Below are positions 1 through 10,095 of a DNA stretch of 64,000 nt, one piece after another (position 1 is the first letter of the stretch; the number at the start of each line of letters is the position of its first letter). Source of the DNA: Symsagittifera roscoffensis (Eukaryota > Xenacoelomorpha > Acoela > Convolutidae). The notes beneath the pieces were generated by a model. That model did not search any database. It worked only from the letters and a program-made list of their open reading frames with translations, and was not told the origin of the DNA. Made by a program: the position numbers and the translations under genes. Location: NCBI RefSeq assembly GCF_963678635.1, contig NC_087065.1:9194267-9258266 (forward strand). The letters are read 5' to 3'.

Positions 1-815
1 GACTTATTTTCTCTCCTATTGCGATGCATTTTCTACAGTACCAGACGGTTTCACTTATATTTCGTTACTCATCATCTGATATATCACCGTATTTTACGTG
101 ATACCAGTTCAAACAGCGTTCTGATTCTACACCTTCTGACCTGTACGTGACTTTCTTATTGCACTCGGGACATATTCCGTTAAGATCTTTCTCGGGCAAA
201 AACATTTCGGGAATATCCCTCGATAGTACAGTTTCGTACTGCTTCAGCCAAAGATTTGCTAAAAATACGGCAAGCGATGCCCCCATTGCCAAACCATCGT
301 TCTGAACGTACCATGTTTCATTGCACTTGAAATGGTTTTGACTAACTGACATGTTCAACAGTCTCTTCATGGTTTTCCTATCAGTTGATGGTGGTTCAAC
401 TTGCTCATACAGTTTTCTCAGAGCTATGTCTATTGCTTCTTTCAGTGGAACATTTGTATACAAACTCTTCACATCTAGAGATATCAAACTTTGATTGGGC
501 TCAAGATTAGTGCTCTCTAAGATTTCTCTCGCATCTAGTCAGTTGGTTTCGATGTTTGCACCCTCAATTTTCTCAAAAAATTTTGTAAGAACCTTGTTCA
601 AGTTATAATAAGAGCTACCAGGCAAAGAGAGGACCGTTCCTAATGGGGTATTCACTTTATGCACTTTCGCCAACCCATAAAGCCTGGCGGGCTGCCCCCC
701 AGTAGACCTCATCCTTGTGTAGAGATTCTCACTTATTTCGTCTTTTTTCTCATAGCCAACAGCTCCTTATTGATGTCTCTTTCTATCTTCAAAACAATTG
801 CATCACTTGTTCCCT
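1..815 (-). pseudogene. Penelope-like element reverse transcriptase (palm) with an internal PHD-type zinc finger, running off the left edge
   Basis: This is a retrotransposon reverse transcriptase of the Penelope-like type. Reading leftward, the frame gives the RLYGLAKVHK block typical of PLE, then SLDVKSLYTNVP (motif A with its catalytic Asp) and GLAMGASLAVFLANLW (motif B). Straight after motif B comes a cysteine-rich stretch: CPEC, about 17 residues later RCLNWYH, then WYCRKC near base 25. The spacing is that of a C4HC3 PHD finger, with one Cys replaced by Ser and one by Tyr. Motif C (the DD pair) is not in the window and should lie to the left of base 1. An in-frame TGA sits at 539-541 and a TAA at 65-67, so this copy is not functional. 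The family call is strong; that the finger is part of the element is inferred from its position inside the RT frame. Confidence 0.85.
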
Positions 816-1545
816 TACTTTTGCCTTGAAATGATTTGAATCTAATATATCCGACAACTTGTTCTCGTAGGTGTCCTTCCTCATTACACAAAAACCTACG
901 CCTTTTTCATACGGTACCGCAACTAATCCATTACTCTTCAGATATTTTCCGGCCTTCTCAACGCCTTTGTCAGATAGTAATTGTTTAACCCTTTTAGCAT
1001 AGGCTTTTGCCACAGCTTCGATCTCACAAAGGGGCTCCGCGGGGACTTTACAATTTTTGAGATCCGATAGAAATTTGTCAATGTCGGGGACAAAGTGTGT
1101 CTCATTAAATTTATCCTTGACGGGATGTTTCGGCCCTAATGGCAAAACTTGTTGTACCCAATTTGGTAATTCAATATCATCAAGAGCTCTCACCGAACCC
1201 TGACCTTGCTTCCCTAGAGGTCGGTCTTGCCTTTTTGAAAGTTTCATTACCTTCTTCTGATGGGTCTCTTTTGACTGTTGTTGTTTGTCTTTGTCCCCTA
1301 AGACTTAAGTATTTAATTACAGAAGGCCAAAAATTCTCATCTACACCCCTCTGTACTGTGCCTCTCGCCCTTTCTAGTTTGACTTTAACGTTTTTCTTAT
1401 CTGTCCTTGCCTTGTTTATCTCCGTTCTTAGAAGTTTTGTCTGAAAACTGTGTACCGCTTGGTTCGAAAACACCCCATTTTCTGGTACCTTGAACCTCGA
1501 AAAATCAAGTAAAATGTGGTTTCCTAGACAAACTCTCAAAATTTA
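789..1545 (-). pseudogene. Penelope-like element, N-terminal part of the RT protein
   Basis: This is the upstream half of the same PLE protein in two overlapping frames. Positions 1539-1250 give a basic stretch with FQTKLLRTEINKAR and ENFWPSVIKYLSLRGQ. Positions 1247-815 continue with LPLGPKHPVKDKFNETHF and VPYEKGVGFCVM, both familiar from the region before the RT fingers of PLEs. A frameshift near 1240 and another near 815, where the frame runs into a stop but the neighbouring frame carries on into the palm, break the gene. Identification rests on the motifs and their order relative to the RT palm. Confidence 0.75.
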
Positions 1546-1727
1546 ACACGTTGGTGACAGTTGATACATTTAACAAATATGGACGCATCATCACGGACTA
1601 ATTTCCAAATGAGTTTGTTTTTTAAAGTCCAAATCAAGATTGAAAGTGGGAGTAAACTGTGCTCATTGGTTTGCAGGCCACGAGTAATAAACCTCACGTG
1701 ACACAAAACAACACAAATAACACAAGT

Positions 1728-2124
1728 TTAACTCACCCTCTCCGTTGAAGCCTCCTCGTCAGTCGGACCAACAGTTTCCTCGCCTCTGTTCACCAGTCTT
1801 CTTTTCTCCGCCCTCCTTCTCGATTGAGATTTCTTTTTCGTGTTTGAACGAAGCTTGGACAAAACAGCTGGCAGGTTGTCTTGGTGTTCGAACACAATCC
1901 GCATAGACTTTAGCTCCAGCTGAACATCCTGGTGCAGTGCCTGATATTCGTTGACCAGCTCCGTTCTTCTCTTCCTCTTTGAAATGAGACACTTCGTAAT
2001 AGGAATGACAAGAATACCCGAGCTGATCAATTGGTACCTGATATCCGTTGTACCGTTTCTCTGACAGTATACAATTGCGCTGATATTTATCAGTGTCTTC
2101 AGTATCCCCAGACCACGAGGTCAC
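1728..2124 (-). other. Coding-like segment upstream of the PLE, ending at a splice-donor-like site
   Basis: The minus strand has two overlapping open frames of 100 and 121 codons. The 100-codon frame is lysine/arginine-rich and helical (DVQLELKSMRIVFEHQDNL followed by a KKKSQSRRRAEKRR basic tract) and ends in an acidic tail. Around 1735 the minus strand reads GAGAGGGTGAGT, a good match to a 5' splice donor. The interval 1545-1735 to the next PLE block has no clear coding frame and could be an intron; PLEs are known to keep introns. I found no convincing acceptor and do not recognise the protein. It could equally be unrelated sequence beside the PLE. Confidence 0.3.
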
Positions 2125-2467
2125 TCCTAAAAACAGGACTACTACTTATCATAATACTATGTACTGTTTTTGTTCAGTAGATAAAAATCTTCATATCCAT
2201 CAGAGATGGATCACCCCTTTCCCTCAACTCCCACCTTCTCATTAACTGAAAACGAATTTGATATGATTTAATTCGATTCAGGACATACCAGGAAGCTAAA
2301 AATTTGTTTAAAACGAGTTTTAAGTATCTTCCCAAGACTCTTCCGGATTCTTGAATCCGGTCGAAGAGCTGTCTTATTGTTGATCGGGAAGAGTAGTGAA
2401 ACCCTACCATCCCTCCGAACTCTCGGGAACTAATCCGTAACGATTGTAGCTGCACTATTGTTACAAT
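2125..2467. other. No recognisable feature
   Basis: A minus-strand open frame of 93 codons (2174-2455) covers most of this stretch, but its composition gives no motif or family resemblance and I do not call it a gene. Confidence 0.3.
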
Positions 2468-2797
2468 TTGGGTTGCTCTTCTACTCCGACAGTAAATCTA
2501 TTTCTGTTGTTGGTTTTCTTCGCGAAAATTGTCGCTCTTATCCCAACTAGCAAAAATCGTTCTTCTGATTTTCGCGCTTTTTGTGCATTCGCGAAATTAC
2601 AAAATGGCCACGTGTCTTTAAAATCAATTTTTTACAAGTCAGTTACATGTCAGAAAGACATCGACATCAGTAAACCTTTCGGATTAGAAAGGAGATTGGT
2701 CAAATTTATGAGGAAATTTGTAGACGAACGATTCTCAGAAACAAATGTCTGCACGTGTCAACCCGCTTGCTATTGCAACAAATGCAAAAATACTTGA
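2468..2797 (+). CDS. Hypothetical 109-codon ORF with hydrophobic N-terminus and Cys-rich C-terminus
   Basis: The ORF starts MGCSSTPTVN and runs into a hydrophobic run (LFLLLVFFAKIVALIP) that could be a signal peptide or membrane anchor. It ends in a cysteine cluster (CTCQPACYCNKC). It resembles nothing I know. A second plus-strand frame overlaps its last 50 bases and looks at least as coding-like, so this ORF may be chance. It lies in the opposite orientation to the flanking retroelements. Confidence 0.25.
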   Translation: MGCSSTPTVNLFLLLVFFAKIVALIPTSKNRSSDFRAFCAFAKLQNGHVSLKSIFYKSVTCQKDIDISKPFGLERRLVKFMRKFVDERFSETNVCTCQPACYCNKCKNT

Positions 2798-3474
2798 ACT
2801 TTTTAAAAATAATTTACAACTGGGATCATGGGCCCTTCAGCTAGCTGTAAATCCTCAACAACAACAACAACGAAAACAACAAACCGACCTCTCCCAAATC
2901 GTTCAGCTTATCAAATAAGACTGTTAATCCTGAAACAGCCAATTCTCACACTCAACTGTCCCAGATAAAATTTCGATTCTGTCATGCATTTTAGACGCTA
3001 TTCTGGTCAAATGGCACATATTCCCCGGACACTCGGTCAATGTCCCCATTGAACTTCGAGAAATTCGTCAAAATGGTTCTGTGTCGTCGGACAGTGTCGT
3101 CGGACAGAATTTACAAAATGCATGGAAAGAATTTTTATCTGCATCATATCGGCTCACTATAAGCTACAAATGGCATCTTACTTTACGGCTCTGGCCTTCT
3201 GACATTTTTCTTCAATCTGCACTCCGAGGATATGACCAAACTTTAAAAAAAAATTTCTGACTTTTAGTTCCATTATCTCGATTCAAAACTTCTTCTCCTA
3301 GGTTTGAAAAGTGTTGGGACGCAGGACAGTCCTGCCAAACAACAAACTCACATTATCCTAAAATGCTTCCTCCCTTCGAAACTTTAGTTTTTCTTGGTCC
3401 TGAAAATTTAATTAAGAAACTCGATGCTCTTCAAGAGATTACTCAACTATTTCATGTCACCACAAAGTGAACAG
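2745..3474 (+). pseudogene. Degenerate plus-strand coding remnant, family unknown
   Basis: An ATG at 2745 opens a 57-codon frame ending at 2916-2918. It contains ILELFKNNLQLGSWALQLAV and then a glutamine run encoded by CAA repeats. After stops, coding-like sequence resumes at about 3105 with AWKEFLSASYRLTISYKWH, then a TGA near 3260, and continues to TGA at about 3469 (LVFLGPENLIKKLDALQEI). The amino-acid composition and the length of the open stretches between single breaks suggest one decayed gene. I cannot name the family. Confidence 0.3.
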
Positions 3475-3499
3475 TCATCTTAGTAGATTAAAACAATCA

Positions 3500-4763
3500 T
3501 TTTGATATACTTTTGTAACAGTCGCCTACTTAAGTCACATATGAAATTAAGAAAAATAGGCCCTATAAAATTTGGCTCAGTCGTCAGGGACACTATCTCT
3601 TGTGCTTTTATACCTCATTCAGTCGGAGCCAGTCCATTTCGCGTAAGACATGAGACTACAAATCGTGTAACCGCTTATCGGCCACTATCAAAATAAACCC
3701 CCCCACCCACTCAAGAAATAAGAACGCCCTCATAGCTAGGTCTCTAAATAACAAAACAACGCGAAACTGGGTCGGAAATTTAAGCATACCATTAGTTTTT
3801 ATTGGTTTGTGGACCTTTATTCCATTTCAGATGGATCAACCTAAAACTCGCCTTATCTCAACATAATCACATAAAATGCTCTCAAAAAAATTAGTTCAGT
3901 ACTCACATAACAACACGACTCTAGATTCAATTAAATAACGTAATTATGATAACTCTGGAAGTTTTAAGTAAATAAGTTCAGCTATCCATCTTCCCATTTA
4001 AGATTCTCTCTCTCTCTCTCTCTCTCTCGCTCTCTCTCAACGATTGCACTTCTTTCTGAACTCTCAATCCTCTCTGTCGGGAACAAGACAGCTCTACTCA
4101 AATTGTTGCTTTCAGTAAAATTGCGATCAGGAATTTTACTCTCGACTGATTTTTATCAATTTTCGCGCAACTCTGACATTTCTCTTCTGATCAAATTAAC
4201 TTCCACATTTCAGTTGTCGCAAGAAACTTGAGCATGACATGGTCGAATCGAATTTTTGAAAACTTACTTTTGTTCGCAAAATCAAAGTCAAACTTCCAAA
4301 TATGACCGACTGGCACATACTCCCCGGACTCAAGATCGATGACCCCATCGTGCGTCGCCGTCATGTCAATGAGCCTGCAGATTATCGAGTGTTTTAAGAT
4401 ACAGTGCCAGAGGTCATTTACAGAAGTTTGCAGCAGATTTAACCTTATCTACACCCCCAAAATTCACATCCATGTAAAAACTGTCATTCTATAGCTAAAC
4501 AGCAATCAAATCTTCATCAAACTGCACCCTGGATTTCAGCTTTCTAAGCTTCTTTTCTAAAGTTTCTTTTCAACCCAGTCAGAAAATTGTCAAGCAAAAT
4601 TTGATATATAAATAAATATATTTTATTAGATAACAATCGTCTATAGGTTAAAGTTTCTTTTCCATGCCCTCGGACTTCATCCGAGAGTACTCTCAAGCGC
4701 CCAATCCTTCCCTGCTCAAGACTCAAGAATCCATCAAAGTACCCGGCCTACTTCGTCCCCCTT
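3500..4763. repeat. Non-coding tail module of composite element A
   Basis: This stretch aligns by eye with 19690-20800 and with the matching parts of the 4.2-kb units at 23.6 and 27.9 kb. Shared landmarks are GTAACAGTCGCCTACT at 3519, a poly-C run near 3700, TGGACCTTTATTCCATTTCA near 3810 and the TTGAGCATGACATGGTCGA block at 4229. The right part also carries short minus-strand frames homologous to the 129-codon ORF at 20222-20611. It is the downstream end of the minus-strand element. No intact gene is visible. Confidence 0.6.
4004..4038. repeat. (CT)n microsatellite
   Basis: A nearly pure CT dinucleotide run interrupted once by GC. The homologous positions in the element B tail units do not carry it. 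Confidence 0.9.
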
Positions 4764-5567
4764 TCAAATACTAGGTCCAGACGCATCCGATACCGTGATC
4801 TGCCTCGTCAACTCCTCTTCATCGTCAGAACTAATCACAATCTCTTCCCATACCTTCACTTGATCATAGGCCCTCATCCACTCTTTCTGTTCTTGCAACC
4901 TTCTTGAATAGTTTATTAGACTCTTCACCTTGGACTCCCTGCTCAGGCAAAAGGTGTTGTGTGAACTCAAGCTCACATTTTTTTGCTAGAACCTTCTCCA
5001 ATATAGACTCCCTTGCTTTAGTATTATCTCGATGATTGAGCAATGGTCTCTTGAAGGTTTCCCACCCTATCTCGGCCAGGAACTGACGATACTTTTTCTG
5101 ATGCTCCTTCTTGTAATTTTTCATCGAGACATACAACCACGGCGTCAACGTCGCCCTGAACCACGAGAAAAATCGTATATGACACCACACGCATCTCACT
5201 TCCATAGGCACAGCGAATACCTTGCAGGCAGTCTCAAACAACTCAGGTCTATGCTATAATCAACAGTGTGTATCGCCTCCACAGTCGGTGCCTTTGACTC
5301 CCGATATTTTGATACGTTCTTTTCAATCCATCGCAATGCCAGCATCGAACTCACCACAAATAGAGTGACCTTCTGCTGGTGATCTGGCAATCCTATAGAC
5401 CAAATCTCTCCAATATCCCATATCAAGCAGAGGTTTGACTTCTCCGGATACCACACCATCTGTGCCAGACAGTGGCATAGATAGTCCCCATTTGTTAAAT
5501 TAATACTCCGGAGATTGCGTTCTCCAGAAGCCTCGAGCAAAGGTTCAAACTTCTTTAAATCCCACAA
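4764..5567 (-). pseudogene. Accessory modules M11-M12 of element A (unknown protein ending in a SUMO-interaction-like motif)
   Basis: Three overlapping minus frames (5567-5196, 5241-4864, 4976-4764) form one broken reading. It begins FEPLLEASGERNLRSIN, passes FFSWFRATLTPWLYV and YRQFLAEIG, and ends in EIVISSDDEEELTRQI. The order and sequence match 29.1-30.1 kb and its two tandem copies, including the places where the frame changes. Function is unknown. The last motif, a hydrophobic IVIS core followed by acidic residues, looks like a SUMO-interacting motif. At about 5565 the segment is joined directly to module M6 (FKEELW), so modules M7-M10 are missing here. Confidence 0.5.
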
Positions 5568-6262
5568 CTCCTCTTTGAACTAGTCCACATCTATTCTCCC
5601 TTCCACTTTTTGATTAGGCTCACTCAAGAATTCTAGCCATCCTTTTCAAATCAATCTATTCAAAAGCATCCATTTGTTCCCTTCTAAAGCTTTCTTTTCT
5701 CTAGCTTCATTACCCAAGAGCACCATGCCCATATTCCAGGGCTCATTTCCCAGCTGCAGCTCCACATTCTTTCGGGAGATCCCAAGGGTGGTGTCGCAGT
5801 ATCCGCCCAATCTTCACCGCTCAAGTCCTGCACTACTCGCGAGTGGTACCAGAATTAAAATTTGCGGGCGCTATTTCTTCCTTTGGGGTGGCCTATCTTC
5901 ATTTCCTCTTCGGGCTCACTGAGGGTTTCATCCATCTTCTCCCTTCCACTACTCCAGGTCGCTCCCATTTCAGTGCATCTTCAAACCTACCTTCCACCGG
6001 AAGACTCCTCTTGTCTCCAGGAGTACCGATCGGTAGAGGTGAGGGCGTCGCCGGATCCGTTGCTTTGTATTCTGTGAGTGACACATAGAGCGCCCCTGCC
6101 GTGTCAAGTTTTCGTTCATCATGTTGTAACTCCACCTCCTCCAGGCCATATGGCGCTAGATGTCTCCTCGTACTGAATATCAATTCATCCTTTAGAGCCA
6201 GGTGTCCTTCTTCCACAATCATTCATCCGTCGTCATACACTGGATCCTTATTCTCAAATCCA
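5568..6262 (-). pseudogene. Accessory modules M5 (C-terminal part) and M6 of element A
   Basis: The frame 6222-5899 (MIVEEGHLALKDE, then GLEEVELQHDERKLDTAGAL) corresponds to the C-terminal half of the 239-codon ORF at 32925-33644. Further left, a minus reading with DLSGEDWADTATPPLGSP (about 5770-5840) matches the same block in element B, followed by LSEPNQKVEGR (module M6). Stops and frameshifts separate the pieces. The product is unknown. Confidence 0.5.
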
Positions 6263-6743
6263 GCCCTCTCAAGCGCTCCCTTTAGCTCTCATAGGCGGTC
6301 TGCTTGTCATTAAACCCCTCATCTGCTTGGCCTGGGTTGTCCCTGAATTTATCTGAGATCCACTCCTTGCCAACATCCACTTGCCACGCCTGCTCACTGG
6401 TGGAACCTCTTTTTGTTTTCACCCTATGAGGCTTAAAGTCTTCTTCCGTCCTTGAACCAGGCGTAGCCTCTATCTCGACTACTACTTCCGCCAGCCTCCT
6501 AGACGCCGAGTTGTCTTTGTAAGCAGCTGTCTTCCATCTGGCCAGAATCACCGGATCCGTCTGTCTCAAGTTCGCCTCTGACACCGCCTCCGCGGAGGGA
6601 CTCCCTTCCTCCACCTCTCCCTTCCTTTTTAGAGGCATCGAGCACCTCATCTGATTGGCCTAGGATGTCCATGAGTTTATCTTGATCTCGCACGTGTGAA
6701 AACACACTGCCGCTGAGTATCCAATGAATAGGGGGTCCCAGCG
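6263..6743 (-). pseudogene. Accessory module M7 of element A, inserted within M5
   Basis: The ORF 6650-6282 (122 codons) contains ILARWKTAAYKDNSASRRLAEVV and EEDFKPHRVKTKRGST, which match the minus reading at 31.95-32.25 kb and 35.72-36.0 kb in element B. Here it is preceded by the end of the M5 N-terminal block (FHTCEIKINSWTS) and followed by M5 C-terminal sequence, so an M7 segment has been placed inside M5. Product unknown; charged and helical. Confidence 0.5.
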
Positions 6744-7131
6744 TTGCGTGAACACGTTCTGTTGTCGCTCCATAGCTTCACTGGCCTGTATCGATCAAAC
6801 CTAACCGTCGGGAACTCTGGGAGGGTGGCTGGTAACATATCCCGCTCTAGAATCATCTCTAGCTATTTCTTCATGAAGTCGAAGGTTTTCTTCCACGCTG
6901 GTATTCTCAAGGTCTCTCTAGTATTTTTCGCCAAGGGGTTCAGATTCCAGAGCTTCGGGTAGGCCTCGATTGGACCCTCTCTTTTTCCCCCTATCCTGCG
7001 CTGCAGTCAGCTTCTGAAGTTGAGCACTACCAGCTCTGCATCCTTCACATTGCCAAACAGCACTGTCTCGCTCATCTGGGCTTTCAAGCTCGCTTTGTGG
7101 GCTACATCCACATCCATCTTTGAATCTGGTC
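6744..7131 (-). pseudogene. Accessory module M5 N-terminal part fused to the coiled-coil gene
   Basis: Reading leftward from 7131, the coiled-coil gene tail (SRPDSKMDVD) passes straight into MSETVLFGNVKDAELVVLNF. In element B this starts module M5 at 39.68 kb, nearly 3 kb downstream of the coiled-coil gene. Element A therefore lacks the M2-M4 block. The segment continues with a damaged reading and RWDPLFIGYSAAVCFHTC near 6700. Confidence 0.5.
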
Positions 7132-7851
7132 TGGATCTCGTCGTCAAGGGTTCAATCGGCGTCTTCGTCTTCCACTCTTTGCCGCTCCCGAACTCTTGCT
7201 GCTTTCTCTGCAGTCGCTCAAGTTCTGACCTTAGTTGATCACAGTTCGCTGTACTCTCTTGCAACTCTCGGGTTTAATCCAGCTCAGCTCTCAACAAATT
7301 CCTCTCAAGTATCACCTTATCTTTTTGGAGCTCGGCTTGATCCCTATCAGTCGCAGCTTTATCCCTATCACGAGTAGTCTGGTCACGTTCCCTGAGGGCC
7401 TTCTCCAGTTCCCTCTTTAACTTGTTGAGGTCCGGGTACGCCTCTTCTGTTTGTTGAGACCGTAAGACGGATAAAGCTTTGCTGCTGGACTGAGTTTCAG
7501 TCCATTTCGTCGGCCTGGTTGGAAGGGGAAATTCTCCAGCGCCATATTCCGTTTTGTTGCTAAAGTCGAGATTCCTTGCCATGTCGAATCCCCTCAAGCC
7601 TCCATCGATGTTCCACGACGGCCACCTTCTTTGTTCTTGATTCGAAATCCCGTCCGAGGTATAACCCACCATCAACACTGCCTCGGTCGCCGATTCTCTG
7701 CCTTCTCCTTGGGATTCCAGCTGCAAGATGGCGTTAAGCATCACTGCCACCCCCTCATGAGAGGTCAAGATCCCTCAGGCGCCTGTACAGCCCATCAAGT
7801 TTGGGTTTCGTCAGCGCTAACGGCATGGACTTCCAAAAACGGTCCGCCATT
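7132..7851 (-). pseudogene. Coiled-coil accessory gene, copy 1 of element A
   Basis: The ATG at 7849-7851 begins MADRFWKS, as in the intact copy at 43373. About 30 codons in, a small deletion (near 7757) shifts the frame, which continues as the 164-codon frame 7768-7274. That part has LNAILQLESQGEGRESATEAV, VGYTSDGISNQEQ and a heptad stretch of DRDxA-type repeats. A further break near 7270 precedes the frame 7264-7007 (CDQLRSELERLQRKQQE). The heptads predict a long coiled coil; I know no named family. Function may be structural, such as self-assembly, but this is inference. Confidence 0.6.
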
Positions 7852-7867
7852 ACTCTAGCTTATGTAA

Positions 7868-7965
7868 CACTCAAGAAACAATTTTACCAATTAGACACTC
7901 AGGAAATATTTTTACCAGTTGAACTCTCAAGAAGTACTTTTACCAGAATAAAACTCAAGAAATAC
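7868..7965. repeat. Four phased 28-bp direct repeats upstream of the coiled-coil gene (unit 1)
   Basis: The core ACTCAAGAAA / ACTCAGGAAA / TCTCAAGAAG / ACTCAAGAAA recurs with its CTCA at 7870, 7898, 7926 and 7954, exactly 28 bases apart, each followed by a TTTTACCA-like stretch. It lies just 5' of the minus-strand ATG, as a promoter, leader or protein-binding array would. Confidence 0.8.
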
Positions 7966-8384
7966 CTTTCTTCGGTGACAACTGCGGAATGCTGACTGAT
8001 GCTCTTGCTTCTGAACTCCATATGTGACAGTTTGGTTTTCGTTGGTTATGAATCAAATCAATCTGAAAATAAAGCTTTTATCCGCCATTTTAGACCAGGA
8101 ATGTCTTTCTCATGACATATCTAAACCTTCCCCCTGTACCTCTAAAATTTTAATTAAATAATCTCTGATGAAATTTTTCAATTAAGTATTAAAATCATGC
8201 TGGTCCGTTTGTGGTTTAGCACCGTACAATTTGGATAAAATTTTCTGTTTCCATTGTCAAGCCAATTATATTAAAACCTAACCTTCTGTCACGTGCTGCC
8301 CCCTACCCAACTCAAAACTCTCATGTCCACTCAGGATCCAGACCCCAACTCGAGACATTTGTGTCCACTTGAGACTCAAACATT
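7966..8384. promoter_or_regulatory. Leader / intergenic interval between pol tail and coiled-coil gene (unit 1)
   Basis: About 420 bases of AT-rich sequence with no open frame of note, between the end of the pol tail and the 28-bp repeats. Its position suggests the promoter or 5' untranslated leader of the coiled-coil gene, or a decayed LTR. I could not find a matching copy at the other end of pol that would prove an LTR. Confidence 0.3.
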
Positions 8385-8836
8385 GCTCAAGTAATACTTC
8401 TTGTGTAGATTCACCATTTTTTTGTTTCCGCAAAGACTACGTGCAGGATGGCGAATAACTTTCTGGACTCCAATCTGCCCCTATTTTGGTCGTAGACTGG
8501 TATTGAAACTTCTTTTATCCGCCTTTCCACAAGAAAGTCCCTTAGTCATGTCAAGTCCAGCATCACATACTCGGGATCCACCACGTTCCTCTCATTGACT
8601 GTCGCCACCAAAAAGCATAGGTATTTGACGGCGACTTGTGAAACTGAGGGAGGGAGTGCTGCCAGGTCTCCAATTTTTTTGGTCTCTGTCTGAATAGGAA
8701 CTCCACATTTTGGTATTATATTTTGAAATCAGCCTCTAGTCTGGTGTTGAAATCCATATCTGCTTTTATGCAGATTGCACTAGTCTTGTAAGACAAGATG
8801 AAGTCGCTGTCCGTGATCAGGATGTTTTCCGAGTAT
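8385..8836 (-). pseudogene. Macro-domain-like segment at the pol C-terminus, copy 1
   Basis: Reading leftward over three frames: ENILITDSDFILS, TSAICIKADM, NTRLEADFK, then IGDLAALP, KYLCFLVATVNERN, DPEYVMLDLT, LRDFLVERRIKEVSIPVYD and LFAILHVVFAET. The order and spacing match the OARD1/TARG1 class of macro domains (GDLF, cIs.D..mG, G..A.L, Y.yyLvTk, ...S+P..., F..t). Breaks are a TAA after ADFKI, a frameshift near the poly-T at 8676, and TGA in DLT. The glycine-rich ADP-ribose loop is replaced by NTRLE, and the Lys and Asp used by TARG1 are not evident, so even the parent may not have been an active hydrolase. The domain call is by pattern only. Confidence 0.6.
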
Positions 8837-9097
8837 AGTTTGGTATTTCAAACTTGGTCTTGAAATTTCGTCCACTGGTAGCCTCAACTTCTTCTTGATC
8901 CAATTCCAGTCCGTTAGTTTCTCTGATTTCCCTGAGTTTCTTGAACTTTAAATTGTTGGTGTGGGTACGTCCTAACCCCACTCCCCGGACAAAAATATTT
9001 ATCGACGTCCACGCCGATGGCATTGGACTCAAGTTGCTGCATATGGTTTTGCTAGAAATATTTTCTCATCATACTTCCTCCGTTATCCCATCTGTGT
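8837..9097 (-). pseudogene. Pol tail before the macro-like domain, copy 1
   Basis: The frame 9032-8817 includes HTNNLKFKKLREIRETNGLELDQEE and GRNFKTKFEIPN, matching 44439-44300 in element B. It links the integrase end to the macro-like domain. An upstream deletion removes most of the pol tail that B retains between 45.2 and 44.5 kb. Confidence 0.55.
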
Positions 9098-9394
9098 TTA
9101 GGCTGTATTCATTCTGCATAGTTCGTACAACTCTTGATGTCGCCTGATCGCTTCCTTCACGTAAGCTTGGGGTGATGTCTTCTGCCCTTTGTATTCTGAG
9201 TTGAAGAAAGTTAGAGGCATTGCTCTTTCCCTGCCTATTAGCATCATGAAAGGACTGATGATGGATCTCGTCGTCAAGGGTTCAATCGGTGTCTTCGTCT
9301 TCCACTCTTTGCCGCTCCCGAACTCTTGCTGCTTTCTCTGCAGTCGCTCAAGTTCTGACCTTAATTGATCACAGTTCGCTGTACTCTCTTGCAA
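9098..9394 (-). pseudogene. Chimeric ORF: coiled-coil gene joined to integrase C-terminal region
   Basis: A 98-codon frame spans the unit 1/unit 2 junction. The first part (CDQLRSELERLQRKQQEFGSG) is coiled-coil gene sequence. From about base 9261 leftward it changes to MMLIGRERAMPLTFFNSEYKG and AIRRHQELYELC, which is the region after the integrase core in Ty3/Gypsy elements. It is a by-product of the tandem duplication rather than a gene with a history of its own. Confidence 0.7.
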
Positions 9395-9981
9395 CTCTCG
9401 GGTTTAATCCAGCTCAGCTCTCAACAAATTCCTCTCAAGTATCACCTTATCTTTTTGGAGCTCGGCTTGATCCCTATCAGTCGCAGCTTTATCCCTATCA
9501 AGAGTAGTCTGGTCACGTTCCCTGAGGGCCTTCTCCAGTTCCCTCTTTAACTTGTTGAGGTCCGGGTACGCCTCTTCTGTTTGTTGAGACCGTATGACGG
9601 ATAAAGCTTTGCTGCTGGACTGAGTTTCAGTCCATTTCGTCGGCCTGGTTGGAAGGGGAAATTCTCCAGCGCCATATTCCGTTTTGTTGCTAAAGTCGAG
9701 ATTCCTTGCCATGTCGAATCCCCTCAAGCCTCCATCGATGTTCCACGACGGCCACCTTGTTTGTTCTTGATTCGAAATCCCGTCCGAGGTATAACCCACC
9801 ATCAACACTGCCTCGGTCGCCGAGTCTCTGCCTTCTCCTTGGGATTCCAGCTGCAAGATGGCGTTAAGCATCACTGCCACCCCCTCATGAGAGGTCAAGA
9901 TCCCTCAGGCGCCTGTACAGCCCATCAAGTTTGGGTTTCGTCAGCGCTAACGGCATGGACTTCCAAAAACGGTCCGCCATT
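9262..9981 (-). pseudogene. Coiled-coil accessory gene, copy 2 of element A
   Basis: Same structure and same early frameshift as copy 1, with the ATG at 9979-9981 and main frame 9898-9404. It differs by a few residues (TTLDRDK instead of TTRDRDK), so the units have diverged slightly since duplication. Its downstream end is cut by the unit junction at 9261/9262. Confidence 0.6.
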
Positions 9982-9997
9982 ACTCTAGCTTATGTAA

Positions 9998-10095
9998 CAC
10001 TCAAGAAACAATTTTACCAATTAGACACTCAGGAAATATTTTTACCAGTTGAACTCTCAAGAAGTACTTTTACCAGAATAAAACTCAAGAAATAC
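9998..10095. repeat. Four phased 28-bp direct repeats (unit 2)
   Basis: Identical in spacing to the set at 7868-7965, shifted by 2130 bases. Confidence 0.8.

Noticed and set aside
7120-7377. Plus-strand ORFs over the coiled-coil gene
   Set aside because: They are antisense shadows of the heptad-coding repeats and contain no motif.
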